The position numbers and the translations under genes were made by a program. From assembly GCF_006874705.1 (NCBI RefSeq), contig NZ_CP035382.1, forward strand, positions 186,001 to 250,000: a stretch of 64,000 bases of DNA. Direction: 5' to 3'. This document shows positions 10,439 through 20,251 of the stretch, one piece after another (position 1 is the stretch's first letter; each line of letters opens with the position of its first letter). Source of the stretch: Leclercia adecarboxylata. GTDB lineage: Bacteria > Pseudomonadota > Gammaproteobacteria > Enterobacterales > Enterobacteriaceae. The notes beneath the pieces are model-generated. The model was not told the origin of the DNA, did no database searches, and saw nothing but the letters and a program-made list of their open reading frames with translations.

Positions 10439-11404
10439 CTACCCCCGGAAGCGCTGCTGGTTTTCCAGGAACCACTGGTAAGTGCTGGCCAGCCCTGCGG
10501 CCAGCGTCACCTCATGGAACCAGCCCAGCTGATGCAGACGAGTCACATCCAGCAGCTTGCGCGGCGTGCCGTCGGGTTTGCTGGCATCGAAGGCCACGCG
10601 CCCCTTGTATCCCACCACCTGAGCGATGGTCTCGGCCAGCTCGCGAATGGTGCAGTCCACCCCGGTGCCGACGTTGATGTGCGACAGCATCGGCTCGGTG
10701 TTCTCCTGCCACACCTCGCGGGCCAGCTCCATCACGTGAATGCTGGCGGCAGCCATATCATCCACGTGCAGGAACTCGCGCATCGGCGTGCCGCTGCCCC
10801 ACACCACCACTTCCGGCGCGTTGCTGACGGTCGCCTCGTGAAAACGACGCAGCAGCGCCGGGATCACGTGCGAGTTGCTCGGGTGGAAGTTATCGTTCGG
10901 GCCGTACAGGTTGGTCGGCATCACCGAGCGATAGTCGCGACCGTACTGGCGGTTATAGGACTCGCACAGCTTGATCCCGGCAATCTTGGCGATGGCGTAG
11001 GGCTCGTTGGTGGCTTCAAGGGTGCCCTGCAGCAGCTCGCTCTCGGCGATCGGCTGTTTCGCCATCTTCGGATAGATACAGGAGGATCCGAGGAACAGCA
11101 GCTTGTTCACGTTATGCAGATGCGCAGCGTGAATGATGTTGCTCTCGATCATCATGTTTTCGTAGATGAAGTCCGCCGGATAGGTATTGTTTGCAACAAT
11201 ACCGCCCACTTTTGCCGCCGCCAGATAGACCTGATCGATACGCTGTTCGGCAAAGAAGGCCTGTACCGCGCCCGCATCCAGCAGGTTCAGTTCATCACGG
11301 TTGCGCAGCACCAGTTCAACGTTGCCGCGCTGTTCCAGCTGGCGGACAATTGCGGAACCCACCATCCCGCGATGACCGGCAACAAAAATTCGTTGTTTGC
11401 TCAT
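10439..11404 (-). CDS. fcl: GDP-L-fucose synthase Fcl (WcaG)
   Basis: 321 residues, as in E. coli. Short-chain dehydrogenase/reductase: the NADP-binding [10 protein letters not shown] loop is at residues ~10-19, the catalytic Ser is in LGSSCIYP and the Tyr-Lys pair in YAIAKIAG. It performs the 3,5-epimerisation and 4-reduction of GDP-4-keto-6-deoxymannose to GDP-L-fucose. Two bases separate it from the gmd stop and two from the gmm start. Confidence 0.96.
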   Translation of the reverse strand: MSKQRIFVAGHRGMVGSAIVRQLEQRGNVELVLRNRDELNLLDAGAVQAFFAEQRIDQVYLAAAKVGGIVANNTYPADFIYENMMIESNIIHAAHLHNVNKLLFLGSSCIYPKMAKQPIAESELLQGTLEATNEPYAIAKIAGIKLCESYNRQYGRDYRSVMPTNLYGPNDNFHPSNSHVIPALLRRFHEATVSNAPEVVVWGSGTPMREFLHVDDMAAASIHVMELAREVWQENTEPMLSHINVGTGVDCTIRELAETIAQVVGYKGRVAFDASKPDGTPRKLLDVTRLHQLGWFHEVTLAAGLASTYQWFLENQQRFRG

Positions 11405-11406
11405 AC

Positions 11407-12528
11407 TCAGGACTCCAGCGCGATGGCAACCTCGTAGCCATGGGACTTGAGCAGGGAGTGTTTCTTCGCCGCTTCAAGATCGTGGGCCACCATCTCTGAC
11501 ACCATCTCCTGGAGGGTGATTTCCGGCTTCCAGCCCAGTTTTTCATGCGCTTTGCTTGGGTCGCCGAGCAGGGTTTCCACTTCAGCAGGACGGAAGTAGC
11601 GCGGGTCAACCTGGACAATCACATCGCCCGGCTTCACGCCCGGTGCGTCATGGCCGGTGACGGAAACGACGATACCTTTCTCTTCCACGCCGGTGCCTTC
11701 AAAGCGCAGTTTGATACCCAGCTGGGCTGCCGCCATCTCAACGAACTGACGTACGGAGTACTGCACGCCGGTGGCGATAACGAAGTCTTCTGGTTTTTCC
11801 TGCTGCAGCATCATCCACTGCATTTTCACGTAGTCTTTGGCATGGCCCCAGTCACGCAGGGAGTCCATGTTGCCGAGGTGCAGGCAGGATTCCAGACCCT
11901 GGGCAATGTTGGCGATAGCGCGGGTGATCTTACGGGTGACGAAGGTTTCGCCGCGGCGCGGGGATTCGTGGTTGAACAGAATGCCGTTACAGGCGTAGAT
12001 GCCGTAGGACTCACGGTAGTTCACGGTGATCCAGTAGGCGTACATTTTAGCCACAGCATACGGCGAGCGCGGGTAGAACGGGGTCGTCTCTTTTTGCGGG
12101 ATCTCCTGCACCAGGCCATACAGCTCGGAGGTGGACGCCTGGTAGAAACGGGTTTTCTTCTCCAGACCAAGGAAGCGAATGGCTTCCAGCAGACGCAGGG
12201 TACCCATCGCATCCACGTCGGCGGTGTATTCCGGGGATTCGAAGGAGACCGCTACGTGGCTCATCGCGCCCAGGTTGTAGACCTCATCCGGCTGCACTTC
12301 CTGCAAAATACGGGTCAGGTTGGAGCTGTCGGTCAGGTCACCGTAGTGCAGGTGGAATTTCGGGTTTGCTGCATGCGGATCCTGGTAGATATGATCCACG
12401 CGCTCGGTGTTAAACGAGGAGGCACGACGTTTGATTCCGTGCACTTCGTAGCCTTTTTCCAGCAGGAGTTCCGCCAGATAAGAACCATCCTGTCCGGTAA
12501 CGCCGGTGATGAGAGCGACTTTAGACAT
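11407..12528 (-). CDS. gmd: GDP-mannose 4,6-dehydratase Gmd
   Basis: 373 residues, as in E. coli. Extended SDR enzyme with the [12 protein letters not shown] nucleotide loop near the N-terminus, the STSELYG segment carrying the catalytic Thr/Ser/Glu, and [10 protein letters not shown] with the Tyr-Lys pair. It makes GDP-4-keto-6-deoxy-D-mannose from GDP-mannose, the substrate of Fcl encoded next. It ends 2 bases before the fcl start; 27 bases separate it from wcaF upstream. Confidence 0.97.
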   Translation of the reverse strand: MSKVALITGVTGQDGSYLAELLLEKGYEVHGIKRRASSFNTERVDHIYQDPHAANPKFHLHYGDLTDSSNLTRILQEVQPDEVYNLGAMSHVAVSFESPEYTADVDAMGTLRLLEAIRFLGLEKKTRFYQASTSELYGLVQEIPQKETTPFYPRSPYAVAKMYAYWITVNYRESYGIYACNGILFNHESPRRGETFVTRKITRAIANIAQGLESCLHLGNMDSLRDWGHAKDYVKMQWMMLQQEKPEDFVIATGVQYSVRQFVEMAAAQLGIKLRFEGTGVEEKGIVVSVTGHDAPGVKPGDVIVQVDPRYFRPAEVETLLGDPSKAHEKLGWKPEITLQEMVSEMVAHDLEAAKKHSLLKSHGYEVAIALES

Positions 12529-12555
12529 GTTTATTTTCTCCAGACTTATCAGAAG

Positions 12556-13104
12556 TTATTTAGTTTCAACGCGTTCGCGTATCGCCACTGCGGGATTGCC
12601 ACGGCAAAGCTTATTTGCCGGTAGCGATTTAAAAACACTGCTGCGCGCACCCACAACGGTGCCATCGCCGATGGAAACGCCGGGCGCGACAAAAACGTCG
12701 GTCGCCAGCCAGCATTTCTCACCCAGGGTGATGGGCTGCGCATTAATATCAAAATGTTGACTCATATAATCGTGACTGCCGGTACAGAGATAACACTTCT
12801 GCGATACCACCGAATTGGCACCAATCGAAATATCACCCAGCGTATATAACACCGCGTCGTCGCCCACCCAGGCGTTATCCCCTAAGGTTAATTTCCACGG
12901 GTAGGTAATTTTTACCGACGGTCGAATCACTGCGTTTTTTCCGATTTTTGCGCCAAACAGGCGTAATAAAAAGGCGCGCCAGCGGTACATTATTTGTGGT
13001 GACCAGGCAAATAACGTTGCCTGCACCGCCCACCATAACTGCACCTTAATACCGCCTGCGCCACGAAAACCTTTTGGCACAGAGAAGCCACTTAATTCCT
13101 GCAT
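12556..13104 (-). CDS. wcaF: Colanic acid acetyltransferase WcaF
   Basis: 182 residues, as in E. coli. Left-handed beta-helix acyltransferase (hexapeptide repeats): isoleucine-rich hexapeptides such as IGKNAVIRPSVKI and LGDISIGANSVV, and the acetyl-CoA site region with the SHDYMSQHFD loop. It O-acetylates a sugar of the colanic acid repeat unit, in the cytoplasm. It lies between wcaE and gmd, with 15 bases to wcaE. Confidence 0.95.
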   Translation of the reverse strand: MQELSGFSVPKGFRGAGGIKVQLWWAVQATLFAWSPQIMYRWRAFLLRLFGAKIGKNAVIRPSVKITYPWKLTLGDNAWVGDDAVLYTLGDISIGANSVVSQKCYLCTGSHDYMSQHFDINAQPITLGEKCWLATDVFVAPGVSIGDGTVVGARSSVFKSLPANKLCRGNPAVAIRERVETK

Positions 13105-13119
13105 TGTGTTTCCTTATAT

Positions 13120-13866
13120 TCAGGCTTTGTTATATAAGGCTTTAGTTTTACCCGTCGTTTTCAGACGTAATAAATAAGATAATTCCGCGAGCACGCCCGG
13201 CATGCGCAATATCTGGCGCTGCACTTTTTTTGCATCCTGGCATAATTCAAGATTATTCGAGGTTGACACCCCGCCCATCGAAAATTCAGAGACCAGGCCC
13301 GGCAGTCGTTTAAACGGATAACCGGCTTTATACATTCTGGCGGTCAGGGCGTAATCTGACGAGACGCGATACTGCAGATCGTAGGGGTACGTTTTTAATC
13401 CACTCAGGGGAAAGAAAATCGCCTGATGGCTGGCCGGCAGGCTGTGGTAAATATACCAGCCCGGCTTCGCTGCCCTGCGGACTTTATTGCCGTCGCCAAA
13501 ATCGAGTAAGGCGTCGCCCATGACCATGGCGTTACCCTGCACCCGGTTGAGCTGGCGTACAAACTGCGCCACGTCGTCATGAAAAATATCGCCGGAGTTG
13601 AGGAAGATAGCGTAGCGCCCCTGGGCCATATCGATGCCTTTATTCATCGCATCGTAGATACCGCGGTCCTTCTCGCTGACGTAACGTAAGTTGAACTCCC
13701 CGTTCAGTTTTTCGAGAAACTCCGCCGTGCCGTCGTTCGAACCGCCATCCACCACAATCCATTCAAAGCTGAGGCTGGGATCGCGGGCCAGATTGCGCAG
13801 CGACCGCCAGGTTTTTACCACGCCGTCAAGGTTACGGAAGGCAACAGTAATAACGCTGAGTAACAT
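13120..13866 (-). CDS. wcaE: Colanic acid glycosyltransferase WcaE
   Basis: 248 residues, as in E. coli. GT2-family (GT-A fold): [20 protein letters not shown] at the N-terminus, the UDP-sugar binding DGGSNDGT near residue 40, and the metal-binding region around FLNSGD. It adds a sugar to the lipid-linked intermediate on the cytoplasmic side. The base composition of wcaE and wcaD is more AT-rich than the flanking genes, as is usual for the polymerase part of polysaccharide clusters. Confidence 0.95.
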   Translation of the reverse strand: MLLSVITVAFRNLDGVVKTWRSLRNLARDPSLSFEWIVVDGGSNDGTAEFLEKLNGEFNLRYVSEKDRGIYDAMNKGIDMAQGRYAIFLNSGDIFHDDVAQFVRQLNRVQGNAMVMGDALLDFGDGNKVRRAAKPGWYIYHSLPASHQAIFFPLSGLKTYPYDLQYRVSSDYALTARMYKAGYPFKRLPGLVSEFSMGGVSTSNNLELCQDAKKVQRQILRMPGVLAELSYLLRLKTTGKTKALYNKA

Positions 13867-13877
13867 AAACCACCTCG

Positions 13878-15098
13878 TTATGAATGCGTAATATTAAGCG
13901 CCTTGCGCAAAATAAACGGGCAAACAATTAAGAATGCGTACTCCGGGCTAAATATTGACCCGGTAAAAAACAGCGACACCGGCGTAAAAAGATAAAGCTG
14001 TACGCGAAAATTCTGATTATCACCAAAGGCGCTGATCGTCATTTTGAAAACTTTGAACAGATACCACGCCGTTAATAACACTGCGAACCAGGAAAAATAA
14101 ATAATCAGCAGATACAAGCCATTGTCTATGGTTTTTCCGACATCCGCACCGTTAAAGATTCCGAATGATGCGACATATTCATAAAGTGAGCCAAATCTGA
14201 CAACGCCATCAATATGGGTTAAAGAGTAACCCACCATCACCAGTGGACCGATAATACGGTAATAGGATGACGATCCTTCGGTTCCTAAATCACCCAGACG
14301 CTCGGAAATATACGGGAAGGCGAATACCACCCCGACCAGAAACACTGACAATGAAATGATCGCCAAAGGTAACTTTTTCTTGATGGCCTCTTTATTCAGA
14401 TACTGGAACGCCCACTCCAGGAGGTAAAAAAGAATAAAGGTCATTACCCCGGAGAACGATCCAGACAGGACTATTCCTGCAAGAATCATAGCATCGCTCT
14501 TGGGCGTTTTGATACCAAACTGTTTGATGCTGAGCCAAATTGAGATTAACGCCAGAGCGAAGAATGCCGGTTCGAAATAGAGTGCCGTGGTACGCTTGCC
14601 GCCAAATTTAATGAAATTCAGTACATAGCTATTACTGTAAATAAGATATTTCGAAATTATTTCCATCAGGCTACTGCCGCCCGTCAAAATAATTTGCGCC
14701 ATCTCCAGCGCCGCTATCATAACAATGATGCCGATGACCAGATAAAAGAACCTGAGGATCTTCCGATAATTGTGCGGCGAGATAGTTTTAAAACGAATAC
14801 TCCACACCATCCCGATAATGATCACGATATAGACGAACAGCATGGTAGAGGTGACATATTTGCTGGCGTCCAGCGACTGACCAAAGATGTAGTTAAAGGC
14901 CGTCAGCCCGACGCCCAATCCCAGCGCAATCATCAACTTTTTCACGCTGATCTTGTCGACAAACAGCAACAGCAGCAGCGGTAAAAAAGTGACGATGGTG
15001 ATGGGGAAGCTCTCACCCAGCTGGGCAATTTTGACGTTGACCAGCAGGTAGATCAGCGGCAGCAGCAGATAGCTACAGATTCTGATAGAACGAGACAT
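13878..15098 (-). CDS. wcaD: Colanic acid polymerase WcaD (Wzy-type)
   Basis: 406 residues, starting [19 protein letters not shown]. The frame stays open 180 bases further upstream, but that stretch lies inside wcaC and codes for an Arg/Cys-rich peptide unlike the family, so it is rejected. Polytopic inner-membrane protein with about 9-11 hydrophobic segments, and the conserved periplasmic loop region around [14 protein letters not shown]. It is the presumed polymerase joining repeat units. It overlaps the wcaC end by 26 bases. Confidence 0.93.
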   Translation of the reverse strand: MSRSIRICSYLLLPLIYLLVNVKIAQLGESFPITIVTFLPLLLLLFVDKISVKKLMIALGLGVGLTAFNYIFGQSLDASKYVTSTMLFVYIVIIIGMVWSIRFKTISPHNYRKILRFFYLVIGIIVMIAALEMAQIILTGGSSLMEIISKYLIYSNSYVLNFIKFGGKRTTALYFEPAFFALALISIWLSIKQFGIKTPKSDAMILAGIVLSGSFSGVMTFILFYLLEWAFQYLNKEAIKKKLPLAIISLSVFLVGVVFAFPYISERLGDLGTEGSSSYYRIIGPLVMVGYSLTHIDGVVRFGSLYEYVASFGIFNGADVGKTIDNGLYLLIIYFSWFAVLLTAWYLFKVFKMTISAFGDNQNFRVQLYLFTPVSLFFTGSIFSPEYAFLIVCPFILRKALNITHS

Positions 15099-16290
15099 AC
15101 TCCTCCAGCATCTGTTGTCCACTGTAGGCCTGGCGGCTGCGGGTGCGGAACGATTCCAGGTCAGTGCCAAAAACCGCCTGGGCGATCTCCGCCTTCGACA
15201 GCTGCACCAGCGGCAGCACCTCGTTTTCACTGAAGGTTTTGCCCCCTGATTTCTCCAGCACTTCCCGGGCGGCGTCACTGTGGGTAGCGATCACCGGCAC
15301 CCCGATGGAAAGCGCCTCGCACAGGATCAGCGGGTAGTTATCAACCCGGGAACTGAACACCAGCGCGTCCATACCGTTCAGGGCGCTCATCAGCTTGCGC
15401 TTGTCGGTTTCGAAGCCGTGGTTGATCACGTTGGCGCCGTCAAAGGGCGAAAACTTGCCGAAGGTGTGCAGTTCGACCTTATCGCCAAGGGCCATGATCT
15501 GGCGCACCAGCTGCTGGTTGGTTTTGCCGTCGTAGCGCAGGTCGTGGGCCACCACCGCGATTTTCGGTTTGCTCGGCGTGACGGCGACCGGCGTCAGCTC
15601 CGCCAGAATGGCTTCCGTCGCCACGTCAATACCGTTATTGATGATCCGGCAGCGCCCTGCCCCGTACAGGCTGTTAAAGGCGTCGGCCACATGCTGGCTG
15701 GGGGAGATAAACTGGCAGCCGAGCGCCAGCATGTCGCGGAACAGCTGGCGTTTACCCGCCACCAGCTGGTGGGCGCGATCCACCTTCACCGGGGGATAGT
15801 TGCCGAGCGTCGGGCACTTCTGGCAATTGTCTTTCCAGCCTTCGCAGCCGTCGGTAAAGGCGCAGCGACCGGTGACGCTCCAGTGATCGTGCAGGGTCCA
15901 GACGAAGGTGGTATCGGGCTTGTGCGCCTGCACCTTTTGACAGAAGGCCACCACCTCCTCCAGCTTCAACCAGTAGCTGTGCAGCACGTGGAAATGCAGC
16001 ACTACCGGGCCCGGCGTGCGGGTCACGGTGCGATACAGGTTGTTAAGGTTGCCGAAAAGATCGCGGTTAAACAGACGGAACAGCGCAATATTCGCCACCG
16101 AGGTCAGCCGCGGGGTGTGTTTCACCACCTGCGGGTAGCGGTCGTGGCTGACGCTCTTCTTGCCGCCCTTGCCGTAGCCGTAGATAAAGCGCGACTGGAG
16201 CCCTTTTTGCAGCGCGCGCTGGTGCAGATCCAGCGCCACCCCTGCCGCCCCGCCCTCGGCGAGACGCACGTTAAATTGCAGAATATTCAT
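15073..16290 (-). CDS. wcaC: Colanic acid glycosyltransferase WcaC
   Basis: 405 residues, as in E. coli. GT4-type: MNILQFNVRLAEGGAAGVAL at the N-terminus with the Gly-rich acceptor loop, the family-specific TLHDHWSVTGRCAFTDGC cysteine region around residue 140, and C-terminal LILCEALSIGVPVIATHSD for the nucleotide-sugar. The role is transfer of one sugar (often proposed galactose) to the repeat unit. It overlaps wcaB by 4 bases and wcaD by 26 bases. Confidence 0.95.
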   Translation of the reverse strand: MNILQFNVRLAEGGAAGVALDLHQRALQKGLQSRFIYGYGKGGKKSVSHDRYPQVVKHTPRLTSVANIALFRLFNRDLFGNLNNLYRTVTRTPGPVVLHFHVLHSYWLKLEEVVAFCQKVQAHKPDTTFVWTLHDHWSVTGRCAFTDGCEGWKDNCQKCPTLGNYPPVKVDRAHQLVAGKRQLFRDMLALGCQFISPSQHVADAFNSLYGAGRCRIINNGIDVATEAILAELTPVAVTPSKPKIAVVAHDLRYDGKTNQQLVRQIMALGDKVELHTFGKFSPFDGANVINHGFETDKRKLMSALNGMDALVFSSRVDNYPLILCEALSIGVPVIATHSDAAREVLEKSGGKTFSENEVLPLVQLSKAEIAQAVFGTDLESFRTRSRQAYSGQQMLEEYVSFYQNL

Positions 16291-16778
16291 TTGATCACCT
16301 TCACCCGGGCCTTCTCACCCACCACCAGCGCGTTGTCCGGGATGCTGTCGAGCACCACGCTTCCCGCACCCACGGTAACGTTATTGCCCACGGTGATATC
16401 GCCGATCATCACCACGTTGGCGCCCAGCTCAACGTTATTGCCGATCACCGGGCAGGCCAGGCTGTCCGGGCCGCGGTTGCCGAGGGTTACGCCGTGACGG
16501 ATGGTAAAATCATCCCCGGCGACCACGAACTTATTGATCACCACGGCATAGCCGTGGTGAATGGTAAAGCGCCGTCCGATGGTGGCCGCGGCCTGGATTT
16601 CGTAGCCGAAGAAGCACTCGGTGATGATGCGGTAGAGCACCAGCACCGGGGCCGCCCACAGATTGTTGAGGACGTTCTTTTTGCGCCAGACGGAGCAGAA
16701 ATGTGCCACCCGGTAGGCCAGCACCATGCAGCAGGGGCGCAGGCTCCAGCTGTTTGCGCGACAATCTTCCAGCACCAT
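16287..16778 (-). CDS. wcaB: Colanic acid acetyltransferase WcaB
   Basis: 163 residues, one longer than E. coli WcaB at the N-terminus (MVLEDCRANSW). Serine-acetyltransferase-like left-handed beta-helix protein: IHHGYAVVINKFVVAGDD, FTIRHGVTLGNRG and GNNVTVGAGSVVLDSIPDN form the hexapeptide coils and acetyl-CoA site. It O-acetylates a repeat-unit sugar. The ATG overlaps the wcaA stop by one base (TAATG), and its end overlaps wcaC. Confidence 0.95.
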   Translation of the reverse strand: MVLEDCRANSWSLRPCCMVLAYRVAHFCSVWRKKNVLNNLWAAPVLVLYRIITECFFGYEIQAAATIGRRFTIHHGYAVVINKFVVAGDDFTIRHGVTLGNRGPDSLACPVIGNNVELGANVVMIGDITVGNNVTVGAGSVVLDSIPDNALVVGEKARVKVIK

Positions 16779-17617
16779 TATTTCCCCCGCAGTCCGTCAG
16801 CCAGGCGCTTGCCGTTACGCACCGAGATCAGCGTCAGCAGCGTGCGCCAGTTCATGCGCTTGTTGCGGATCTGATACAGGGTAAACAGCTGATACTTACG
16901 GCTGGCGCGGTCGAACTTGTCCCGGTGCTTGCGGTAGAAGTGGAAGTAGCCGGAGAACTTTTTCGGCGAGGAGGTGATCTGCATCTCCCCGTGGTTGATG
17001 TGCAGGATCTGCGTCGCCTCGTCCACCTTCCAGGGCTCGCCATACTCCATCACCATCCGCAGGAAGATGTCGTAGTCCTGGGCGGCCTTCAGTTCGGTAT
17101 CGAACAGGCACTCCTTAAAGCGCCATGCCCAGGTAAAGACCTGATTGCCGATGATGTTGCGCTTGTAGAACAGCTGGCGCGAGTATGGCGATTTCGGGTA
17201 GAGCGGCAGGCTGGCGGGCTGGGAGTAGACCTCCCCTTCGCAGACATAGTCGTTGGCATAGAGGAACGCATGGGTCACCAGATGGTGCTGATGCGCCAGG
17301 AAGGTCGAGAGCCGGTTCGGCGTCCACTCGTCGTCATCGTCAATGCCGGTCAGGTACTGGCCGTTGGCCTGTAGGATCGCCTGATTGCGTACCGCACAGG
17401 CGCCAGAGTTGATGGCGTTGTGGGTATAGACTACGCGCGGATCGTTGAGGTCAGTGACAAACTGCTGCAGCTGTTCCCAGGAGGAGGAGCAGTCGTCAAC
17501 GATGATCAATTCCCAGTGGTCGTAATCCTGGCGCAATACCGACTTTATCGCACGGATCGCCAGCTGCTGACGGTTCCATGTCGGCATATAAATAGAAATC
17601 AAAGGGCGTGGTGTCAT
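16778..17617 (-). CDS. wcaA: Colanic acid glycosyltransferase WcaA
   Basis: 279 residues from the ATG at 17617, which has a GGGGA site 6-7 bases upstream and gives exactly the E. coli length. An in-frame ATG at 17638 overlaps the wzc stop and would add 7 residues. GT2 family: PLISIYMPTWNRQQLA at the N-terminus, VDDCSSS, then the metal-binding GIDDDDEWTPNR near residue 95. It transfers a sugar to the growing lipid-linked unit in the cytoplasm. Confidence 0.93.
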   Translation of the reverse strand: MTPRPLISIYMPTWNRQQLAIRAIKSVLRQDYDHWELIIVDDCSSSWEQLQQFVTDLNDPRVVYTHNAINSGACAVRNQAILQANGQYLTGIDDDDEWTPNRLSTFLAHQHHLVTHAFLYANDYVCEGEVYSQPASLPLYPKSPYSRQLFYKRNIIGNQVFTWAWRFKECLFDTELKAAQDYDIFLRMVMEYGEPWKVDEATQILHINHGEMQITSSPKKFSGYFHFYRKHRDKFDRASRKYQLFTLYQIRNKRMNWRTLLTLISVRNGKRLADGLRGK

Positions 17618-17637
17618 GGTATTCCCCGAATGGCTCA

Positions 17638-19800
17638 TTACTTGCTGTCCGATTTATATTCGTACTCGTAATATCCGTAATCCTGATACCCGGTAGCGCG
17701 GCGGAAGATGGAGTTGAGGATCACCCCTTTCACCGCAATGCCGTTCTGCTCAAAGCGGCTGAGGCTGGTCTCGACCTCTTTCAGGGTGTTCACCGCATAA
17801 CGCGCCACCATCAGAGTGGTACCCGCGTGGCGACCAACAATCGCCGCATCGGTCACCGCCAGGATTGGCGGGGTATCGATCAGCACCAGGTCATAATTCT
17901 CGCTGCCCCACTTCACCAGCTGGGTGAAACGCTCGCTCATCAGCAGTTCCGACGGGTTCGGCGGCACCTGCCCGCGAGAGACAAGGTCAAAGTTAGGGAT
18001 GGAGGTCGGTTTCGCACACTGGCTGATATCCCCCTTGCCAAGCAGGATATCCGACAGCCCGTTTACGTTGTTGGTGCCCAGCAGTTCGTGGGTGTAGCCC
18101 TTACGCATATCGCAGTCGATCAACAGCACACGCTTGTTGGTCTGACTGACCACCGCCGCCAGGTTGGCGCAGACGAAGGTTTTACCGATCGACGGGCTGA
18201 CCCCCGAGAGCATCAGCACATTGTTGCTGGCCTGCATCATGGCGAAGTGCAGGCTGGTGCGCAGACTACGAATGGCTTCGATGGCCAGATCCGTCGGGTT
18301 ACCCACCGCCAGCAGCTGGCTCTGTTTGTAACGTTTAACCCCGTTCGTGGTTTTGACGTTGTCACGGGTTTTCTGCCATTCCGACAGCGGGATGCTGGCG
18401 TAGACATTGATGCCGTGCTCTTCCAGCACCTGCGGGCTTTCGATCCCACGGTTAAACAGGGAGCGCAGCAGGACCCCAACGATAGAGAGCATCAGGCCGA
18501 GAATGATGCTGCCGAGAATAATCAGCGCTTTCTTCGGCTTCAGCACGCCGGGCTGGGTGATGGCCGGATCGACAATCCGCACGTCGCCAACGGTGCTCGC
18601 TTCGGTGATCTTTAGCTCCTGCTGTTTGTTCAGCAGCTGCATATAAACCTGCTGGCCGGACTCCACGTCGCGGGTCAGACGCAGGATCTCCTGCTGGGTT
18701 TTTGGCATCGCGGTGACGCGACCGTTGAGTTTCGCCTTTTCCTCTTCCAGCGTCTGGCGTTTTTCCAGCAGCGTGCGGTAGGCAGGGTGGCGTTTGGTGT
18801 AGAGTTTGGAAATTTCCGCCTCTTTAAAGGTCAGCTCGTTGAGCTGGGCGTCGATATTGACCATCGAATCCAGCACCGACTTCGCCTCCAGCGGCAGGTC
18901 GACGGAATCTTTATCCTGGCGGAAGGCGTTGAGCTTGTTCTCGGCCTCATCCAGATGACCGCGCACCTCCGGGAGCTGTTTGGCAAGGAAGTCGAGACTT
19001 TTTGACGCCTCTTCCGACTTGCGCTTCACGTTTTGTGCCTGGTAGTTGCGGGTGATGCTGTTGAGAATGTCGCGGATCTTATCCTTGTCTTCCCCGGTAA
19101 AGTTCAGCCTCAGCACCCCGGTATCTTTCCCGGTTTCGGTGACCGTCAGGTTGCCCTGCAGGTTATTGATCATCCCCAGCATTGAGAATTTGCTGACGGT
19201 AAATTCGCTGCCGCTCTCGGCATGAATGGCGCTGACCATCATGCTCACGCCGTCTTTCGTCAACATTTCACCCACCTTGCCGCGGGCGCTAAACCCGGCG
19301 TCGCTGGTGAGCTGATACTGATCTTTGCCCAGCACCTCGAGGGTGAAGACCTGGCTGGCCCCCCCGGCTGGCAGCGTAAAGGTGGTCACTTTGACGGTAT
19401 CGTTCTGACGGCCCATCAGCCGATCCCAGCCTGCGCCAAACACCGGGAAGGTGTTTTTGCTGACGCCGATATCGAGATCCAGATCGTCCACGGTTTTACC
19501 CAACACCAGGCGGGACTGAATCAGCTCGATTTCCGCCTGCGAGGCGGGCGGCTTGTTCGCCAGCGCCGAACCAATGTCCTGCACCAGCGAACTGCCGCTG
19601 TTCTGCTCAATTTGCACCAGCGCGTCGGCGCTGTAGATCGGGGTGGCAAAGAGGGTGTAAATCACCGCCGCAACGGCAAACACCGCGGTGATCCCTATCA
19701 CCCACCAGCGCGCCTCAACCACGGTGCCGATCAGACGACCAATATCAATTTCATCACTGCCCGCGCTCGGGGCGGCAGAAGGTTTTACGTTTGCTGTCAT
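17638..19800 (-). CDS. wzc: Tyrosine-protein kinase / polysaccharide co-polymerase Wzc
   Basis: 720 residues from the ATG at 19800 (AGGGA site upstream); an upstream in-frame start would run into wzb and is not used in the family. N-terminal Wzz-type domain with a membrane segment (WWVIGITAVFAVAAVIYTLF), a long periplasmic coiled-coil part and a second membrane segment near residue 430. The C-terminal BY-kinase has Walker A (SPSIGKTF), Walker A' (LLIDCDMRKG), Walker B (LVLIDTPP) and a tyrosine-rich tail (YQDYGYYEYEYKSD). It controls polymerisation and export together with Wza; Wzb removes the phosphates. Confidence 0.96.
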   Translation of the reverse strand: MTANVKPSAAPSAGSDEIDIGRLIGTVVEARWWVIGITAVFAVAAVIYTLFATPIYSADALVQIEQNSGSSLVQDIGSALANKPPASQAEIELIQSRLVLGKTVDDLDLDIGVSKNTFPVFGAGWDRLMGRQNDTVKVTTFTLPAGGASQVFTLEVLGKDQYQLTSDAGFSARGKVGEMLTKDGVSMMVSAIHAESGSEFTVSKFSMLGMINNLQGNLTVTETGKDTGVLRLNFTGEDKDKIRDILNSITRNYQAQNVKRKSEEASKSLDFLAKQLPEVRGHLDEAENKLNAFRQDKDSVDLPLEAKSVLDSMVNIDAQLNELTFKEAEISKLYTKRHPAYRTLLEKRQTLEEEKAKLNGRVTAMPKTQQEILRLTRDVESGQQVYMQLLNKQQELKITEASTVGDVRIVDPAITQPGVLKPKKALIILGSIILGLMLSIVGVLLRSLFNRGIESPQVLEEHGINVYASIPLSEWQKTRDNVKTTNGVKRYKQSQLLAVGNPTDLAIEAIRSLRTSLHFAMMQASNNVLMLSGVSPSIGKTFVCANLAAVVSQTNKRVLLIDCDMRKGYTHELLGTNNVNGLSDILLGKGDISQCAKPTSIPNFDLVSRGQVPPNPSELLMSERFTQLVKWGSENYDLVLIDTPPILAVTDAAIVGRHAGTTLMVARYAVNTLKEVETSLSRFEQNGIAVKGVILNSIFRRATGYQDYGYYEYEYKSDSK

Positions 19801-19802
19801 TA

Positions 19803-20246
19803 TTATCCCTGCTGAACGTTCAGTGCCTGTGCCCACTGGCGGGCAGACTGGTCGAGTAAGGTGTAAACCGCCTCAAACGCTTCATGGCTTTTGCGATACG
19901 GATCGGGGATCTCACGCTCGTTATCCCAGTGACCAAAGAGCATCACCTTGCCGCGCATCTCCGGTGCGATATCGCACAGGGCGTGGATGTGGCGTTTTTC
20001 CATGGCGAGGATCAGGTCATAGTCACGGCACAGGCTGGCTGACACCTGACGGGCGCAATGCCCGTCGAGCGAAAGCTGATGCTCTGCCGCGACCTGACTT
20101 GCGCGCTCGTCAGCACCTTTACCTACCAGTGCCCCCAGCCCGGCTGACGCGACGGTCAGCTGTGGCTGGTACTGTTTCAAAAGCCGCTCAGCGGTGGGGG
20201 AACGGCAAATATTCCCCACACAAACCACCAGAATTTTGTTAAACAT
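19803..20246 (-). CDS. wzb: Low-molecular-weight protein-tyrosine phosphatase Wzb
   Basis: 147 residues from the ATG at 20246, matching E. coli Wzb (MFNxILVVCVGNICRSP). An alternative ATG at 20252 would overlap the wza stop. The catalytic P-loop CVGNICRS has the Cys at residue 9 and the Arg at 15, and the general-acid Asp lies in the IPDPYRKS loop near residue 115. It dephosphorylates the tyrosine tail of Wzc, which is encoded 2 bases downstream. Confidence 0.96.
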   Translation of the reverse strand: MFNKILVVCVGNICRSPTAERLLKQYQPQLTVASAGLGALVGKGADERASQVAAEHQLSLDGHCARQVSASLCRDYDLILAMEKRHIHALCDIAPEMRGKVMLFGHWDNEREIPDPYRKSHEAFEAVYTLLDQSARQWAQALNVQQG

Positions 20247-20251
20247 CGTCA

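Noticed and set aside
11545..12624. Open frame of 359 codons on the plus strand opposite gmd
   Set aside because: Shadow of gmd, whose motifs and length are intact; no start signal.
15099..15278. N-terminal extension of WcaD by 60 residues
   Set aside because: Lies inside wcaC, Arg/Cys-rich, absent from the family; the start at 15098 gives the normal length.
15280..16497. Long open frame (405 codons) on the plus strand opposite wcaC
   Set aside because: GC-rich codon shadow of wcaC/wcaB, His/Gln/Arg-rich, no ribosome site and no family resemblance.
19801..19836. N-terminal extension of Wzc by 12 residues
   Set aside because: It would overlap the wzb coding end; the ATG at 19800 has a ribosome site and gives 720 residues.
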